Assembly (NCBI RefSeq): GCF_030694375.1
Contig: NZ_JAUXYL010000005.1
Span: 1-64,000 of the forward strand
Length of the DNA: 64,000 nt
Direction of reading: 5' to 3'
DNA from: Algoriphagus sp.
GTDB lineage: Bacteria; Bacteroidota; Bacteroidia; Cytophagales; Cyclobacteriaceae
In this document: piece by piece, positions 45,668-54,396 of the stretch
Numbering within the stretch: position 1 is the first letter of the stretch
How the letters are laid out: each line of letters begins with the position of its first letter
Notes under the pieces: generated by a model
Seen by the model: the letters and a program-made list of their open reading frames with translations, nothing else
Databases searched by the model: none
What the model was told of the DNA's origin: nothing
Position numbers and translations under genes: made by a program

Positions 45668-46660
45668 ATGAACCTACGTATCGGAGTTTACAATGTGCAA
45701 TGGATGCGGGATCTGTTTGAGCCGGACGGAAGTCCAAAAACGACCGGAAAAGAAGGAACCCGTAGCAGAGAAATCGCAGAAATAGTTCAGGCGATGAATC
45801 CGGACTTTCTGGGAATAGTCGAAGGCCCGGATACCTTGGTAAATGGCAGCAAAACTGCATCTGGACAACTTGAAACTTGGGCAAACCATTTTCTCCCAGG
45901 CAATAGCTTCAAGGGCATTCATGGTTTTCCTTCTGCGGGTCAGCAGGAGCTTTGTGCGCTTTATGATTGCACCAAGATAAAGGTACTTTTCACTCCCGAA
46001 ATGAAAGACGGAGAGCGATTTAACCAGCCATTTCTCATGGATACAACAAATCGCATGATCAAAGAGCAATACACGCACTACCGTCCTCCGCTTGAAGTCA
46101 GTATTTTAGGAGTAGATGACTCGTTTATTTCCCGAGTTATCATCGCGCACACAAAATCCAAGGGGATTTTCGACAAAGTAGACTATGCCCGATTTGAGCA
46201 AATTTCACAAAGAGACCGTCTTAAACTATTCGGGGAATGCATGCACATTCGTGAACGCTGCGACCAATACCTAGCCAAAGGCCAACAAGTCATTGTCATG
46301 GGTGATATCAATGACGGTTTTGAACTGGATTTTTATGAAAACAGATTTTCAAAAAGTGCGGTTGAACTGTTACTTGGATCTACCTGGAAACCGGAATGGA
46401 TCCTCAAAGCCACACTTCCTAAACCCAAACTCACCTCTTATGGCTGGACACCCTACTCTTCCAAATTCAGGGACAGAATTACCGGTGATATTTTCAATGT
46501 ACTAATCGATCACATTTTGATCAGTCAAGGCCTCAAACTGATCAAAGGCCAAGTTTGGAACCCGATTTTGGAAAAAGATGACCCGGCAATTAAGAGTGTG
46601 AAAAATCAACTTATCCGAGCTTCAGATCATTATCCCGTTCTCATAGAAATCGAAACTTAG
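45668..46660 (+). CDS. Endonuclease/exonuclease/phosphatase (EEP)-fold hydrolase
   Basis: A 330 aa metal-dependent hydrolase. Motifs of the EEP superfamily are visible: IGVYNVQWM near the start, FLGIVEGPD, IIAHTKSKG, VIVMGDINDGFE and, at the end, RASDHYPVLIEI. The GDIND and SDHYPV elements supply the metal and catalytic residues. There is no signal peptide, so it is cytoplasmic. The substrate (nucleic acid, phosphoester or other) cannot be told. The start is firm because the first conserved beta strand begins at residue 3; this puts the start codon against the end of a terminator-like hairpin. Confidence 0.87.
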   Translation: MNLRIGVYNVQWMRDLFEPDGSPKTTGKEGTRSREIAEIVQAMNPDFLGIVEGPDTLVNGSKTASGQLETWANHFLPGNSFKGIHGFPSAGQQELCALYDCTKIKVLFTPEMKDGERFNQPFLMDTTNRMIKEQYTHYRPPLEVSILGVDDSFISRVIIAHTKSKGIFDKVDYARFEQISQRDRLKLFGECMHIRERCDQYLAKGQQVIVMGDINDGFELDFYENRFSKSAVELLLGSTWKPEWILKATLPKPKLTSYGWTPYSSKFRDRITGDIFNVLIDHILISQGLKLIKGQVWNPILEKDDPAIKSVKNQLIRASDHYPVLIEIET

Positions 46661-46792
46661 TCTTATCCAAGTCAAAGTCCGGTCACAAAATCCTACTCAA
46701 TCCTGAAAAATAAATCTTTCTCCACGCATTTTTTTGATCAAATAGGCCAACAAATAAGCTAATAAAAAAAGCAATTTTACCCTTCACATAGC

Positions 46793-46837
46793 TCAAGGCC
46801 AACTCATCCAAAAGCGGCCTTGATCCTATATTTTTTT
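46793..46837 (+). terminator. Probable terminator before the S9 peptidase gene
   Basis: Inverted repeat TCAAGGCC (46793-46800) with GGCCTTGA (46816-46823), a 15 nt loop, then TCCTATATTTTTTT. It lies 133 nt after the EEP hydrolase stop and just 12 bp before the next start codon. Confidence 0.6.
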
Positions 46838-46848
46838 ACTAATTTGAA

Positions 46849-49155
46849 ATGCATCCCAAACTCTATTGGATTATGAACCTCCCAATACAATCGCTTCCTA
46901 TTCTATTGTTCATTTACATATTGAATGGCTTTTCTCAGCCTCTCCACGCACAAATCACAAAAGAATCCTATGATCGGGCCGCTTATTTTTTAACTGAAAA
47001 TATTCAAAAACAAGTGTATCACCTGGAAGTAATTCCAAACTGGATTGACGGAAGCAAGGGTTTTGTCCATTCTACCAATACCAAAGAAGGAAAACGGTTT
47101 TTCAAAACCAATACCTCCACCTTTGAAACTTCAGAGGCTTTTGATCATATCATTTTAGCAAGGCTTCTTCAGACCAAAACAGGGGAATCTATCGATCAGG
47201 CCAATTTACCTATCGAGCGGGTCAATTTGGTCAATGGAAAAGTCGTGACCTTTCAATGGAAAAATCAAAATTGGACCTGGAATTTAGAAAGTGGTGCAAT
47301 TGATTCTATTCCTATGTCTGAACGGAATGAAATGGAGTCATTTTCCCCTGACAGAAAATGGAAAGCCTTCAGCAGGAACTACAACCTTTTCATCAAAAAC
47401 CTCACCACAGGAGAAGAAACGCCGCTGAGTACCGATGGACGAAAAGATTTCGAATACGCTTCATTTTGGGGATGGAGCGATATGATCTACGGGGAAAATG
47501 GAGAACGTCCAACTCACTTTATGGTCAATTGGTCTCCCGATTCGAAGAAAATCTTCACCCAAATAGTTGATTTGAGAATTGCCGAAAAAATGTACCTTCT
47601 AGACTGGAGTAAAGACGAAAAGTTCCGCCCGGAATTACTTTCCTATTACCGAGGATCACCGGGGGACAGTACTGTTGTCAAGTACATTCCGGTGATTTTT
47701 GATCTGGAAAAAAAGACAGAAAAAAAGCTTCCTGAGCTCACCTCTCCACATTTTATCGGAATCAATCTTAGATGGTCAGACGACAGTAAAATGCTAAGCG
47801 GGTTTCATATTCAGCGGGGGTACAAAGAATATCACCTGATTGAGTTAGATGCCCAGAAAGGAGAAATTCGGAAAATCGTTTCTGAGTCTTCCACCACCCA
47901 TGTCAATCGCGACAACATTTTCAGAAGGTTAAAAAACGGGCAATTCATTCTGAGTTCAGAAAAGACGGGTTGGAACCAATTGTATCTCATTGACTGGAAT
48001 TCCGGTAAAGAAATCAATTCGATCACTTCCGGCGACTTTGTGGTAAATAAACTGAGTCATCTGGATGAGGAAAAAGGGGTAGTGTATTTCGAGGCTTCAG
48101 GAAAAGAATCCGGACGAAATCCCTATTTCAACCATCTCTATCGGGTGAATTTTGACGGAACCAATCTTGAACTTTTGACCCAGGAAAACGCCTACCATGA
48201 GATCCATATTTCCCCGGACGGAAAACTTGCCGTGGATAATTATTCCACTGTCAATCAACCCACACAATCCATCCTGCTGGAATTGGAGACCGGAAAGCAC
48301 CTTCAAAAAATCTCTGAAGCGGACATTTCAATTCTGAAAAGAAAAGGCTACAAATCTCCTGTTCCCTTCGCAGCAACTGCTAAAGACGGCAAAACAGATA
48401 TTTACGGGGTTTACTTTCTCCCCACTACTTTTTCCTCAAAGAAAAAATACCCAATCATCGACTACAGCTACTCCGGCCCACATACTTCCACTACACCAAA
48501 GACTTTCAAAGCCGGACTTCTTGGGCATCAGCAACCGATGGCCGAACTCGGTTTTGTGGTCGTGACCGTAGATGGATTGGGCAGTTTTGGGAGGTCCAAG
48601 GCATTCTCGGAAGCTTCCTATCGTAATCTTGGCGATGGAACGACCGATCACGTATTGGCCATCACCCAATTAGCAAGCAAAAACTCCTTTTTGGACCTCA
48701 CCAAAGTGGGGATTTTTGGGCACTCAGCAGGTGGATACGATGCGGGACGAGCGATGCTTTTGCACCCTGACTTCTACAAAGTTGGCGTTGCTTCGGCAGG
48801 AGATCATGATTTCCGGATGGAAAAAGCTTGGTGGCCTGAGATGTACATGGGCTATCCTGTAGGAGATTTCTATCACGAGCAATCCAACATCACCAATGCC
48901 GCAAACCTTAAAGGCCATTTGCTTTTAGCGCACGGAGGAAAAGATGAAAATGTCAACCCATCAGCCACTTTCAAACTTGCCGAAAACCTGATCAAAGCCG
49001 GAAAGGATTTTGATTTGTTCATTTGGCCAAGCCGAGACCATAGTTTTGGTCGTCCTCCGGGAGATTACTTCACCAAAAAGCGCTGGGATTACTTTATCGA
49101 ACATTTGCTGGGTGAAAAGCCGATCAGGCATTTGCAGATTGATTTTGGAAATTAA
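46849..49155 (+). CDS. S9 family prolyl oligopeptidase (dipeptidyl peptidase IV-like)
   Basis: A 768 aa exported peptidase. After a signal peptide (ending about residue 35, QPLHAQ) comes a DPP IV-type beta-propeller (about 90-490), then an alpha/beta-hydrolase domain. The triad is Ser626 (FGHSAGGYDAG), Asp699 (GGKDENV) and His731 (SRDHSFG). It probably releases dipeptides with Pro or Ala at position 2 from the N-terminus of peptides. The nucleophile motif GHSAGG differs slightly from the common GWSYGG of DPP IV. A second ATG at 46873 would give a shorter signal peptide and is equally possible. The gene stands alone. Confidence 0.92.
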   Translation: MHPKLYWIMNLPIQSLPILLFIYILNGFSQPLHAQITKESYDRAAYFLTENIQKQVYHLEVIPNWIDGSKGFVHSTNTKEGKRFFKTNTSTFETSEAFDHIILARLLQTKTGESIDQANLPIERVNLVNGKVVTFQWKNQNWTWNLESGAIDSIPMSERNEMESFSPDRKWKAFSRNYNLFIKNLTTGEETPLSTDGRKDFEYASFWGWSDMIYGENGERPTHFMVNWSPDSKKIFTQIVDLRIAEKMYLLDWSKDEKFRPELLSYYRGSPGDSTVVKYIPVIFDLEKKTEKKLPELTSPHFIGINLRWSDDSKMLSGFHIQRGYKEYHLIELDAQKGEIRKIVSESSTTHVNRDNIFRRLKNGQFILSSEKTGWNQLYLIDWNSGKEINSITSGDFVVNKLSHLDEEKGVVYFEASGKESGRNPYFNHLYRVNFDGTNLELLTQENAYHEIHISPDGKLAVDNYSTVNQPTQSILLELETGKHLQKISEADISILKRKGYKSPVPFAATAKDGKTDIYGVYFLPTTFSSKKKYPIIDYSYSGPHTSTTPKTFKAGLLGHQQPMAELGFVVVTVDGLGSFGRSKAFSEASYRNLGDGTTDHVLAITQLASKNSFLDLTKVGIFGHSAGGYDAGRAMLLHPDFYKVGVASAGDHDFRMEKAWWPEMYMGYPVGDFYHEQSNITNAANLKGHLLLAHGGKDENVNPSATFKLAENLIKAGKDFDLFIWPSRDHSFGRPPGDYFTKKRWDYFIEHLLGEKPIRHLQIDFGN

Positions 49156-49198
49156 AAACCTATGCGTATTATTTCAGACCAAAAAACCTTTTCCTCCC

Positions 49199-49228
49199 TT
49201 GCATGTTCTCTAAGCAGTCCTATATTTG
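49199..49228 (+). promoter_or_regulatory. Promoter of the his operon
   Basis: TTG (49199-49201), 19 bp, TATATTTG (49221-49228): full match to the Bacteroidota -33/-7 form. Transcription should begin about 49234, only a few bases before the leader-peptide ATG at 49238, which would make that ORF nearly leaderless. Confidence 0.65.
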
Positions 49229-49237
49229 CTCCCGTAA

Positions 49238-49321
49238 ATGGAAAACACCAATAGAAATATTGAACTTTTAACGCTTGATCAGCACGCTGACGTGTTGCAT
49301 CACTTCCATCATTCCTCCTGA
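49238..49321 (+). CDS. His-rich leader peptide of the his operon
   Basis: A 27-codon ORF between the promoter and hisG. The product begins MENTNRNIELLTLDQH and ends in ADVLHHFHHSS. Five of 27 residues are histidine, four of them within five codons just before the stop (HHFHH). A ribosome short of charged histidyl-tRNA would stall there, as in classical his attenuation. Position, size and composition are those of an operon leader peptide. Attenuation of his genes has been proposed in Bacteroidota from comparative work, but this exact leader is not one I can place. Confidence 0.75.
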   Translation: MENTNRNIELLTLDQHADVLHHFHHSS

Positions 49322-49378
49322 GGAAGATACATACACCCCCACCCGGTGATGCTGATGACAGGGATTCGGCCATTCACC
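49280..49378 (+). promoter_or_regulatory. Alternative RNA structures in the his leader
   Basis: Four pairings are visible. (1) CAGCACG 49280-49286 with CGTGTTG 49291-49297. (2) TTCCT 49312-49316 with AGGAA 49321-49325, enclosing the leader stop codon. (3) GCATCAC 49297-49303 with GTGATGC 49346-49352. (4) GGTGATG 49345-49351 with CATTCACC 49371-49378 (one bulge), followed by AAAATTTATT. Pairings 3 and 4 share their middle arm and exclude each other. No strong T run follows, so whether pairing 4 terminates transcription is uncertain. Confidence 0.45.
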
Positions 49379-49422
49379 AAAATTTATTCAAAACCAAAAC
49401 TTTCCTAGCGTAACTTGTCCCC

Positions 49423-50283
49423 ATGGAACAAATAATCCGCATTGCTGTCCAAAAAAGTGGCAGACTTTCCGATGACTCACTCAGCTTAATCAAAGAGTGC
49501 GGCATCAAATTTTACAACGGAACGGGCAAATTGAAGTCCACTTCCACCAACTTCCCCGTGGAATTTCTTTTTCTTAGGGATGATGATATCCCCGGCTATG
49601 TAGCTGATGGGGTTGCTGATTTGGGCATAGTAGGCCAAAATGAAGTCGTAGAGAAAGACAAAGATGTCCTGACTCTTAAAAAATTGGGATTTTCCAAGTG
49701 CAGACTGTCACTCGCCATCCCAAAAGGTGAAGACTACTCCGGAGTTTCTTATTTCCAGGGAAAAAACATCGCTACCTCCTACCCAAAAATCCTTGGCGAC
49801 TACCTAAAGTCAGAAGGAATCAATGCTGAAATCCACGAAATCAGCGGATCTGTAGAGATCGCACCCAGCATCGGGTTGGCAGAAGGAATATTTGACATTG
49901 TCAGTTCGGGTTCCACTTTGATGATGAACGGCCTCAAAGAAGTCGAGGAAGTCTTCAAATCAGAGGCCATATTGATTGGGAATAAAAATCTCGCTGATTG
50001 GAAAAAGGCAATACTTGACAAGCTCCTGTTCAGGATTAATGCTGTCCAAAAAGGCAAAAGCAGCAAATATGTGTTGCTCAATGCACCGAATGATTCGCTC
50101 GATAAGATCATCAGCCTGATTCCGGGAATGCGAAGTCCGACCATTTTACCTTTGGCACAGCCGGGTTGGTCTTCAGTCCATTCAGTATTGAGCGAAGATC
50201 AATTCTGGGAAAATATCGAAGAACTCCGGGCCGCCGGCGCTGAGGGAATTTTGGTCGTCCCCATTGAAAAAATGGTTATCTAA
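49423..50283 (+). CDS. hisG: ATP phosphoribosyltransferase, long form
   Basis: Catalyses the first step of histidine synthesis, joining ATP and PRPP, and is the point of feedback inhibition. The 286 aa protein is the long form with a C-terminal ACT-like regulatory domain (PTILPLAQPGWSSVHSVL), so no HisZ is needed. The catalytic part includes the PRPP loop in FDIVSSGSTLMMNGL and the ADGVADLGIVG segment. First gene of hisGDCB, 101 bp after the leader-peptide stop. Confidence 0.96.
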   Translation: MEQIIRIAVQKSGRLSDDSLSLIKECGIKFYNGTGKLKSTSTNFPVEFLFLRDDDIPGYVADGVADLGIVGQNEVVEKDKDVLTLKKLGFSKCRLSLAIPKGEDYSGVSYFQGKNIATSYPKILGDYLKSEGINAEIHEISGSVEIAPSIGLAEGIFDIVSSGSTLMMNGLKEVEEVFKSEAILIGNKNLADWKKAILDKLLFRINAVQKGKSSKYVLLNAPNDSLDKIISLIPGMRSPTILPLAQPGWSSVHSVLSEDQFWENIEELRAAGAEGILVVPIEKMVI

Positions 50284-50314
50284 AAGAAATTTTAAAGTTA
50301 TTCAATCCATACTT

Positions 50315-51610
50315 ATGCAACTCCTGGTCAATCCTTCGCCCGAAAAGTGGAAAAAACAACTGGCCCGACCGGTCCAGAAAACCAAGGAAATCAATAAAAT
50401 CGTCAAGCCTATTTTGAAAAAAGTAGAGCGGAGTGGGGATAAAGCCCTGAAAAAATTTGCCCAGGAATATGATCATGTTCACTTGGAAAGTCTGTTGGTA
50501 ACAGCGGAAGAAATCAAAGCTGCACCGAACTTAGTCAGTAAAGAACTCAAGGGAGCGATCAAAATTGCTAAGGCAAATATTGAGCGCTTTCATGCCGCAC
50601 AGGCACAGCCGGAGCTCATAGAAGAAGTGATGCCGGGTGTAATTTGCCGCCGAAAAAGCGTTCCTATTCAGCGCGTAGGACTTTATATTCCCGGAGGAAC
50701 AGCCCCACTTTTTAGCACAGTTTTGATGCTGGGAATTCCTGCCAAACTTGCCAACTGTCAGGAAATCGTACTCTGCTCGCCTCCTAATCGGGAAGGGAAT
50801 ATTCACCCAGCAATTTTATACACTGCTTCATTGATCGGTATTACCAAAATCATCAAAGTCGGTGGTGCTCAAGCCATTGCTGCACTTACTTTTGGGACAG
50901 AAAGTGTTCCACGGGTAGATAAAATTTTTGGCCCCGGAAATCAATATGTCACCGCAGCCAAGCAACTGGTAACAAAATATGGTGTAGCAATCGATATGCC
51001 CGCAGGGCCATCGGAAGTGTTGGTTTATGCAGATGAGTCAGCGATTCCGGCTTTTGTAGCCTCAGATTTACTTTCTCAGGCGGAGCATGGCGTAGATTCA
51101 CAGGTAGTTTTGGTGACTCCTTCCGAAAAATTCGCCAAAAAAGTCCTCAAAGAGATCAACGAGCAATTGGAAAAGCTCCCTAGGAAAGACATCGCTTTCA
51201 AGGCATTGGCTAATTCGACAGCTGTGGTAATGGAAGATCAGGAAAAAGCCTTGGCTTTGATCAATGAATATGCTCCAGAGCACCTGATTATAGCGGTAGA
51301 AAATGAAGAAGAAGTCGTCGCAGCGATTTACAATGCCGGTTCGGTTTTTATCGGAAACTTCACTCCGGAGTCCGCCGGTGATTATGCCTCCGGAACGAAT
51401 CACACACTTCCAACTTATGGCTATGCACGCAATTACAGCGGTGTTTCCTTGGATAGCTTTGTGAAAAAAATTACTTATCAAAAAATTACTGACGAAGGAT
51501 TAAAAACACTTGGGCCGGTAGTGGAAGTGATGGCAGCAAATGAACTGCTGGAAGCACACAAAAACGCGGTAACTATTCGCCTTAACTATCTCAAGCAGAA
51601 TAAAAAATGA
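50315..51610 (+). CDS. hisD: Histidinol dehydrogenase
   Basis: Catalyses the last two oxidations from histidinol to histidine with NAD and zinc. The 431 aa product contains GPGNQYVTAAKQLV, the SEVLVYADESA and LLSQAEHGVDSQ segments and the zinc/substrate histidine region NHTLPTYGYARNYSGVS. ATG 50315 (MQLLVNPSPEKW) is preferred; a start inside the hisG coding end (50264) would add an unrelated extension. Its stop overlaps the hisC start (ATGA at 51607-51610). Confidence 0.96.
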   Translation: MQLLVNPSPEKWKKQLARPVQKTKEINKIVKPILKKVERSGDKALKKFAQEYDHVHLESLLVTAEEIKAAPNLVSKELKGAIKIAKANIERFHAAQAQPELIEEVMPGVICRRKSVPIQRVGLYIPGGTAPLFSTVLMLGIPAKLANCQEIVLCSPPNREGNIHPAILYTASLIGITKIIKVGGAQAIAALTFGTESVPRVDKIFGPGNQYVTAAKQLVTKYGVAIDMPAGPSEVLVYADESAIPAFVASDLLSQAEHGVDSQVVLVTPSEKFAKKVLKEINEQLEKLPRKDIAFKALANSTAVVMEDQEKALALINEYAPEHLIIAVENEEEVVAAIYNAGSVFIGNFTPESAGDYASGTNHTLPTYGYARNYSGVSLDSFVKKITYQKITDEGLKTLGPVVEVMAANELLEAHKNAVTIRLNYLKQNKK

Positions 51611-52713
51611 GCTTTGATCTAAACTCACTTTTGCGACCGCATATCGCAAAATTACAGCCCTACACTTCTGCCCGAGACGAGTACACCGGGAAGGATGGCG
51701 TGTTTTTGGATGCAAACGAAAACCCATTTGGTTCCATTACAGCTCAGGATTTCAACCGATATCCAGACCCGTATCAAAGTGACCTGAAGGAAGAAATCGC
51801 CAAAATCAAGCATGTACGACCAACTCAGATTTTCCTGGGAAACGGTTCCGACGAGGCAATCGATTTGCTGTTTCGTGCCTTTTGCAATCCCGGCAAAGAC
51901 AACGTCATCCTGCTTCCACCCACCTACGGCATGTATGAGGTCAGCGCAGGCATCAATGACGTGGAAATCCGAAAAGTGGCATTGACAGACGATTTTCAAC
52001 TCCAGCCGGAAAAGATCCTAGCAGCAGCAGACGAGCACTCTAAAATCCTCTTTATCTGCTCACCAAACAATCCCTCAGCCAATAAAGCAAAGCGGGAAGA
52101 CATTCTTTTTTTACTGAAAAACTTCAAGGGTTTGGTAGTGGTAGATGAGGCTTACATAGACTTCAGTGATGAACCGAGTTTCACCACCGAACTAGTAAAT
52201 TATCCCAATCTGCTCGTGATGCAGACATTCTCCAAAGCTTGGGGTTTAGCTTCCCTGCGTCTTGGGATGGCTTTTTCGAGTGAAGAAATCATCCAGATTC
52301 TCAACAGAATCAAACCTCCCTATAATATTTCCGGTCTGACTCAGGAGACTGTATTGGCAGCCATTCAGAACAAGGAAAAGGTGGATCAGATGATCAAGGA
52401 GATTTTAGCAGAGCGTGATTTCCTTCAAAAGGAAATGGTAAAACTCCCTTTTGTGCAGAAGATTCATCCTTCCCACGCCAATTTCCTATTGGTGAAAATC
52501 CCAAAGGCAAATCAGGTTTATGATGATTTGATCGCTGAGAAAGTGATTGTTCGAAATCGAGCTAAAGTTTTGCTTTGTGAAGATTGTCTAAGAATTACTG
52601 TAGGAACTCGGGCAGAAAATGAGGCGCTTTTGAGTGCGCTGAGGAAGGTTTGTGAAAGTCCACTGTCCACTGACCACAGTCGACAGCACCCAAACAAACA
52701 AGTTGAAATTTAA
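51607..52713 (+). CDS. hisC: Histidinol-phosphate aminotransferase
   Basis: PLP-dependent fold-I aminotransferase acting on imidazole acetol-phosphate. The 368 aa product shows DANENPFGS near the N-terminus, the PLP aspartate region VVDEAYIDF, the lysine motif QTFSKAWGLASLRLG and the C-terminal arginine region CLRITVGTRAENEALLSAL. The last about 18 residues (after RKVCESPLS) are not family-like and are encoded by a degenerate GTCCAC-rich repeat between hisC and hisB. Translationally coupled to hisD. Confidence 0.95.
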   Translation: MSFDLNSLLRPHIAKLQPYTSARDEYTGKDGVFLDANENPFGSITAQDFNRYPDPYQSDLKEEIAKIKHVRPTQIFLGNGSDEAIDLLFRAFCNPGKDNVILLPPTYGMYEVSAGINDVEIRKVALTDDFQLQPEKILAAADEHSKILFICSPNNPSANKAKREDILFLLKNFKGLVVVDEAYIDFSDEPSFTTELVNYPNLLVMQTFSKAWGLASLRLGMAFSSEEIIQILNRIKPPYNISGLTQETVLAAIQNKEKVDQMIKEILAERDFLQKEMVKLPFVQKIHPSHANFLLVKIPKANQVYDDLIAEKVIVRNRAKVLLCEDCLRITVGTRAENEALLSALRKVCESPLSTDHSRQHPNKQVEI

Positions 52714-52759
52714 TAATCAGTTTAACCTACCGTGGACTGTTGTCCATGGACTGTTGACA
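52655..52759. repeat. Degenerate GTCCAC-type inverted repeat across the end of hisC
   Basis: AGTCCACTGTCCACTGACC with CACAGTCGACAG (about 52657-52685) and CGTGGACTGTTGTCCATGGACTGTTGAC in inverted sense (about 52731-52758, shown by its GTGGACTG and TGGACTGTTGAC parts). Both are built from the hexamer GTCCAC/GTGGAC. The left arm codes the tail of hisC, and the right arm ends just before the hisB start at 52771. Confidence 0.5.
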
Positions 52760-52770
52760 AGAAATTAGCC

Positions 52771-53865
52771 ATGAAAAAAGTACTCTTCATAGATCGGGAC
52801 GGCACGATCATCAAAGAACCGCCGACAGACTTTCAGGTGGACAGTCTGGAGAAGCTTGAATTCCTGCCAAAATCCATATCTAACCTTCGCAAAATCGCAG
52901 AGGAATTGGACTTCGAACTGGTCATGGTGACCAATCAGGACGGTTTGGGCACAGAGTCTTTTCCTGAAAAAGACTTTTGGCCAGCACAATACAAAATGCT
53001 GAAAACCCTGGAACAGGAAAACGTATTTTTCAAAGCGATTCATGTTGACAAAACTTTTGAACATGAAAACGCACCCACACGGAAACCGAGAACTGGTTTA
53101 CTTACCCAATATTTTAACGAAGAATACGATCTGGCCAATTCCTACGTCATCGGAGATCGATATACAGACGTTCAGTTAGCGAAAAATCTGGGATCGAAGG
53201 CGATTTTCATCGGAGACCCCAACCCCGATGCAGCCCTTTCAACCAAAGATTGGGACGAGATCTATGACTTTCTAAAAATGCCTCCCCGAACCGCGGAAGT
53301 AATCCGAAAAACTTCGGAAACAGACATTTACATCAAATTGAATCTTGATGGCAGCGGTAAATGTGATATTTCTACAGGTTTGCACTTCTTTGATCACATG
53401 CTGGAGCAACTCGGCAAGCACGGAAGCACCGACTTGGAAATCAAAGTAAAGGGCGACTTGCATATTGACGAACACCACACGATCGAGGACACTGCCTTAG
53501 CTTTGGGTGAAGCCTATCTGAAAGCACTTGGAGACAAAAAAGGAATCTATCGCTACGGATTTCTTTTGGCGATGGATGACGCCTTGGCACAGGTTGCCAT
53601 TGATTTTGGCGGCCGTCCTTGGTTGGTTTGGGAAGGTGATTTTAAGCGTGAAAAGGTCGGTGACATGCCTACGGAAATGTTTTACCATTTCTTTAAATCC
53701 TTTTCCGACACGGCTAAATGCAACCTGAACATTAAAATAGAAGGAGAAAACGAACATCATAAAATCGAGGCCACTTTCAAAGGACTTGCCCGTGCCATCA
53801 AAATGGCGGTCATGCGAGATCCCAGAAATATCAATCAGCTTCCAAGTACGAAGGGGATGCTTTAA
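52771..53865 (+). CDS. hisB: Bifunctional histidinol-phosphatase / imidazoleglycerol-phosphate dehydratase
   Basis: A 364 aa fusion. The N-terminal HAD phosphatase (about 1-165) has [12 protein letters not shown], the second HAD motif VMVTNQDG and [11 protein letters not shown]. The C-terminal dehydratase (about 170-364) has [35 protein letters not shown] and [14 protein letters not shown]. The fused form occurs in Enterobacteria and Bacteroidota. ATG 52771 is chosen over a GTG at 52732 that lies in the repeat. It is the last his gene in the window; hisH, hisA, hisF and hisIE are not adjacent. Confidence 0.96.
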   Translation: MKKVLFIDRDGTIIKEPPTDFQVDSLEKLEFLPKSISNLRKIAEELDFELVMVTNQDGLGTESFPEKDFWPAQYKMLKTLEQENVFFKAIHVDKTFEHENAPTRKPRTGLLTQYFNEEYDLANSYVIGDRYTDVQLAKNLGSKAIFIGDPNPDAALSTKDWDEIYDFLKMPPRTAEVIRKTSETDIYIKLNLDGSGKCDISTGLHFFDHMLEQLGKHGSTDLEIKVKGDLHIDEHHTIEDTALALGEAYLKALGDKKGIYRYGFLLAMDDALAQVAIDFGGRPWLVWEGDFKREKVGDMPTEMFYHFFKSFSDTAKCNLNIKIEGENEHHKIEATFKGLARAIKMAVMRDPRNINQLPSTKGML

Positions 53866-53925
53866 AAAGTTGGCAGTTAATAGTTAGCAGTAATGTAAAT
53901 TGAAATCAAATGCTAATTAATAAAA

Positions 53926-54285
53926 ATGGAAAAAGTGAACCTCAATCAGAAATTCGGTCTTTTCAATGAGTATTGGTCACCGAAGATCGCGGGGGAACTG
54001 AACGGTCAGCAGGTCAAGCTTGCCAAACTTCATGGGGAATTTGTCTGGCACAAGCATGATGCCGAAGACGAACTTTTCTTTGTGACCAAAGGAACACTAA
54101 AAATGGAATTTCGGGACAAGACAATTACCATTGAAGAAAATGAATTCCTGATTGTCCCTAGAGGAGTTGAACATCGACCTGTCGCAATCGAAGAAGTTTG
54201 GCTAATGCTTTTTGAGCCTGCGTCTACTCTGAATACCGGTGACACGGCGAGCGACTTGACAAAAAATGAACTCGACTGGATTTAG
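53926..54285 (+). CDS. Cupin-domain protein
   Basis: A 119 aa single-domain cupin. The two cupin motifs are WHKHDAEDELFFVTKGTLKM (metal ligands His, His, Glu) and, further on, IVPRGVEHRPVA with the last histidine. The small cupins of this type bind a metal but have no single known reaction. It lies 60 bp after hisB on the same strand with a terminator only after it, so it is probably read from the his transcript. A role in histidine synthesis is not indicated. Confidence 0.88.
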   Translation: MEKVNLNQKFGLFNEYWSPKIAGELNGQQVKLAKLHGEFVWHKHDAEDELFFVTKGTLKMEFRDKTITIEENEFLIVPRGVEHRPVAIEEVWLMLFEPASTLNTGDTASDLTKNELDWI

Positions 54286-54290
54286 ATTTG

Positions 54291-54318
54291 AAAAAGCTGT
54301 TTAAGGACAGCTTTTTTT
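54291..54318 (+). terminator. Intrinsic terminator after the cupin gene
   Basis: Perfect 10 bp stem AAAAAGCTGT (54291-54300) with ACAGCTTTTT (54307-54316), 6 nt loop and T run, starting 5 bp after the cupin stop. It probably ends the hisGDCB-cupin transcript. Confidence 0.9.
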
Positions 54319-54377
54319 GTTTTTGGGAAAATAAAATATCTATCAAATTTTCAGTATAGAACTTTTTCATTTGTATT

Positions 54378-54385
54378 TATTTTTG
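54378..54385 (+). promoter_or_regulatory. -7 element before the TPR lipoprotein gene
   Basis: TATTTTTG, a full TAnnTTTG match, 11 bp before the ATG at 54397. No clear -33 box. If used, the transcript would have a very short leader. Confidence 0.35.
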
Positions 54386-54396
54386 TTTATTTCGTT

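Noticed and set aside
49345..49390. A classical intrinsic terminator in the his leader
   Set aside because: The stem 49345-49378 is bulged and followed by AAAATTTATT with no real T run, so I list it only as an alternative structure.
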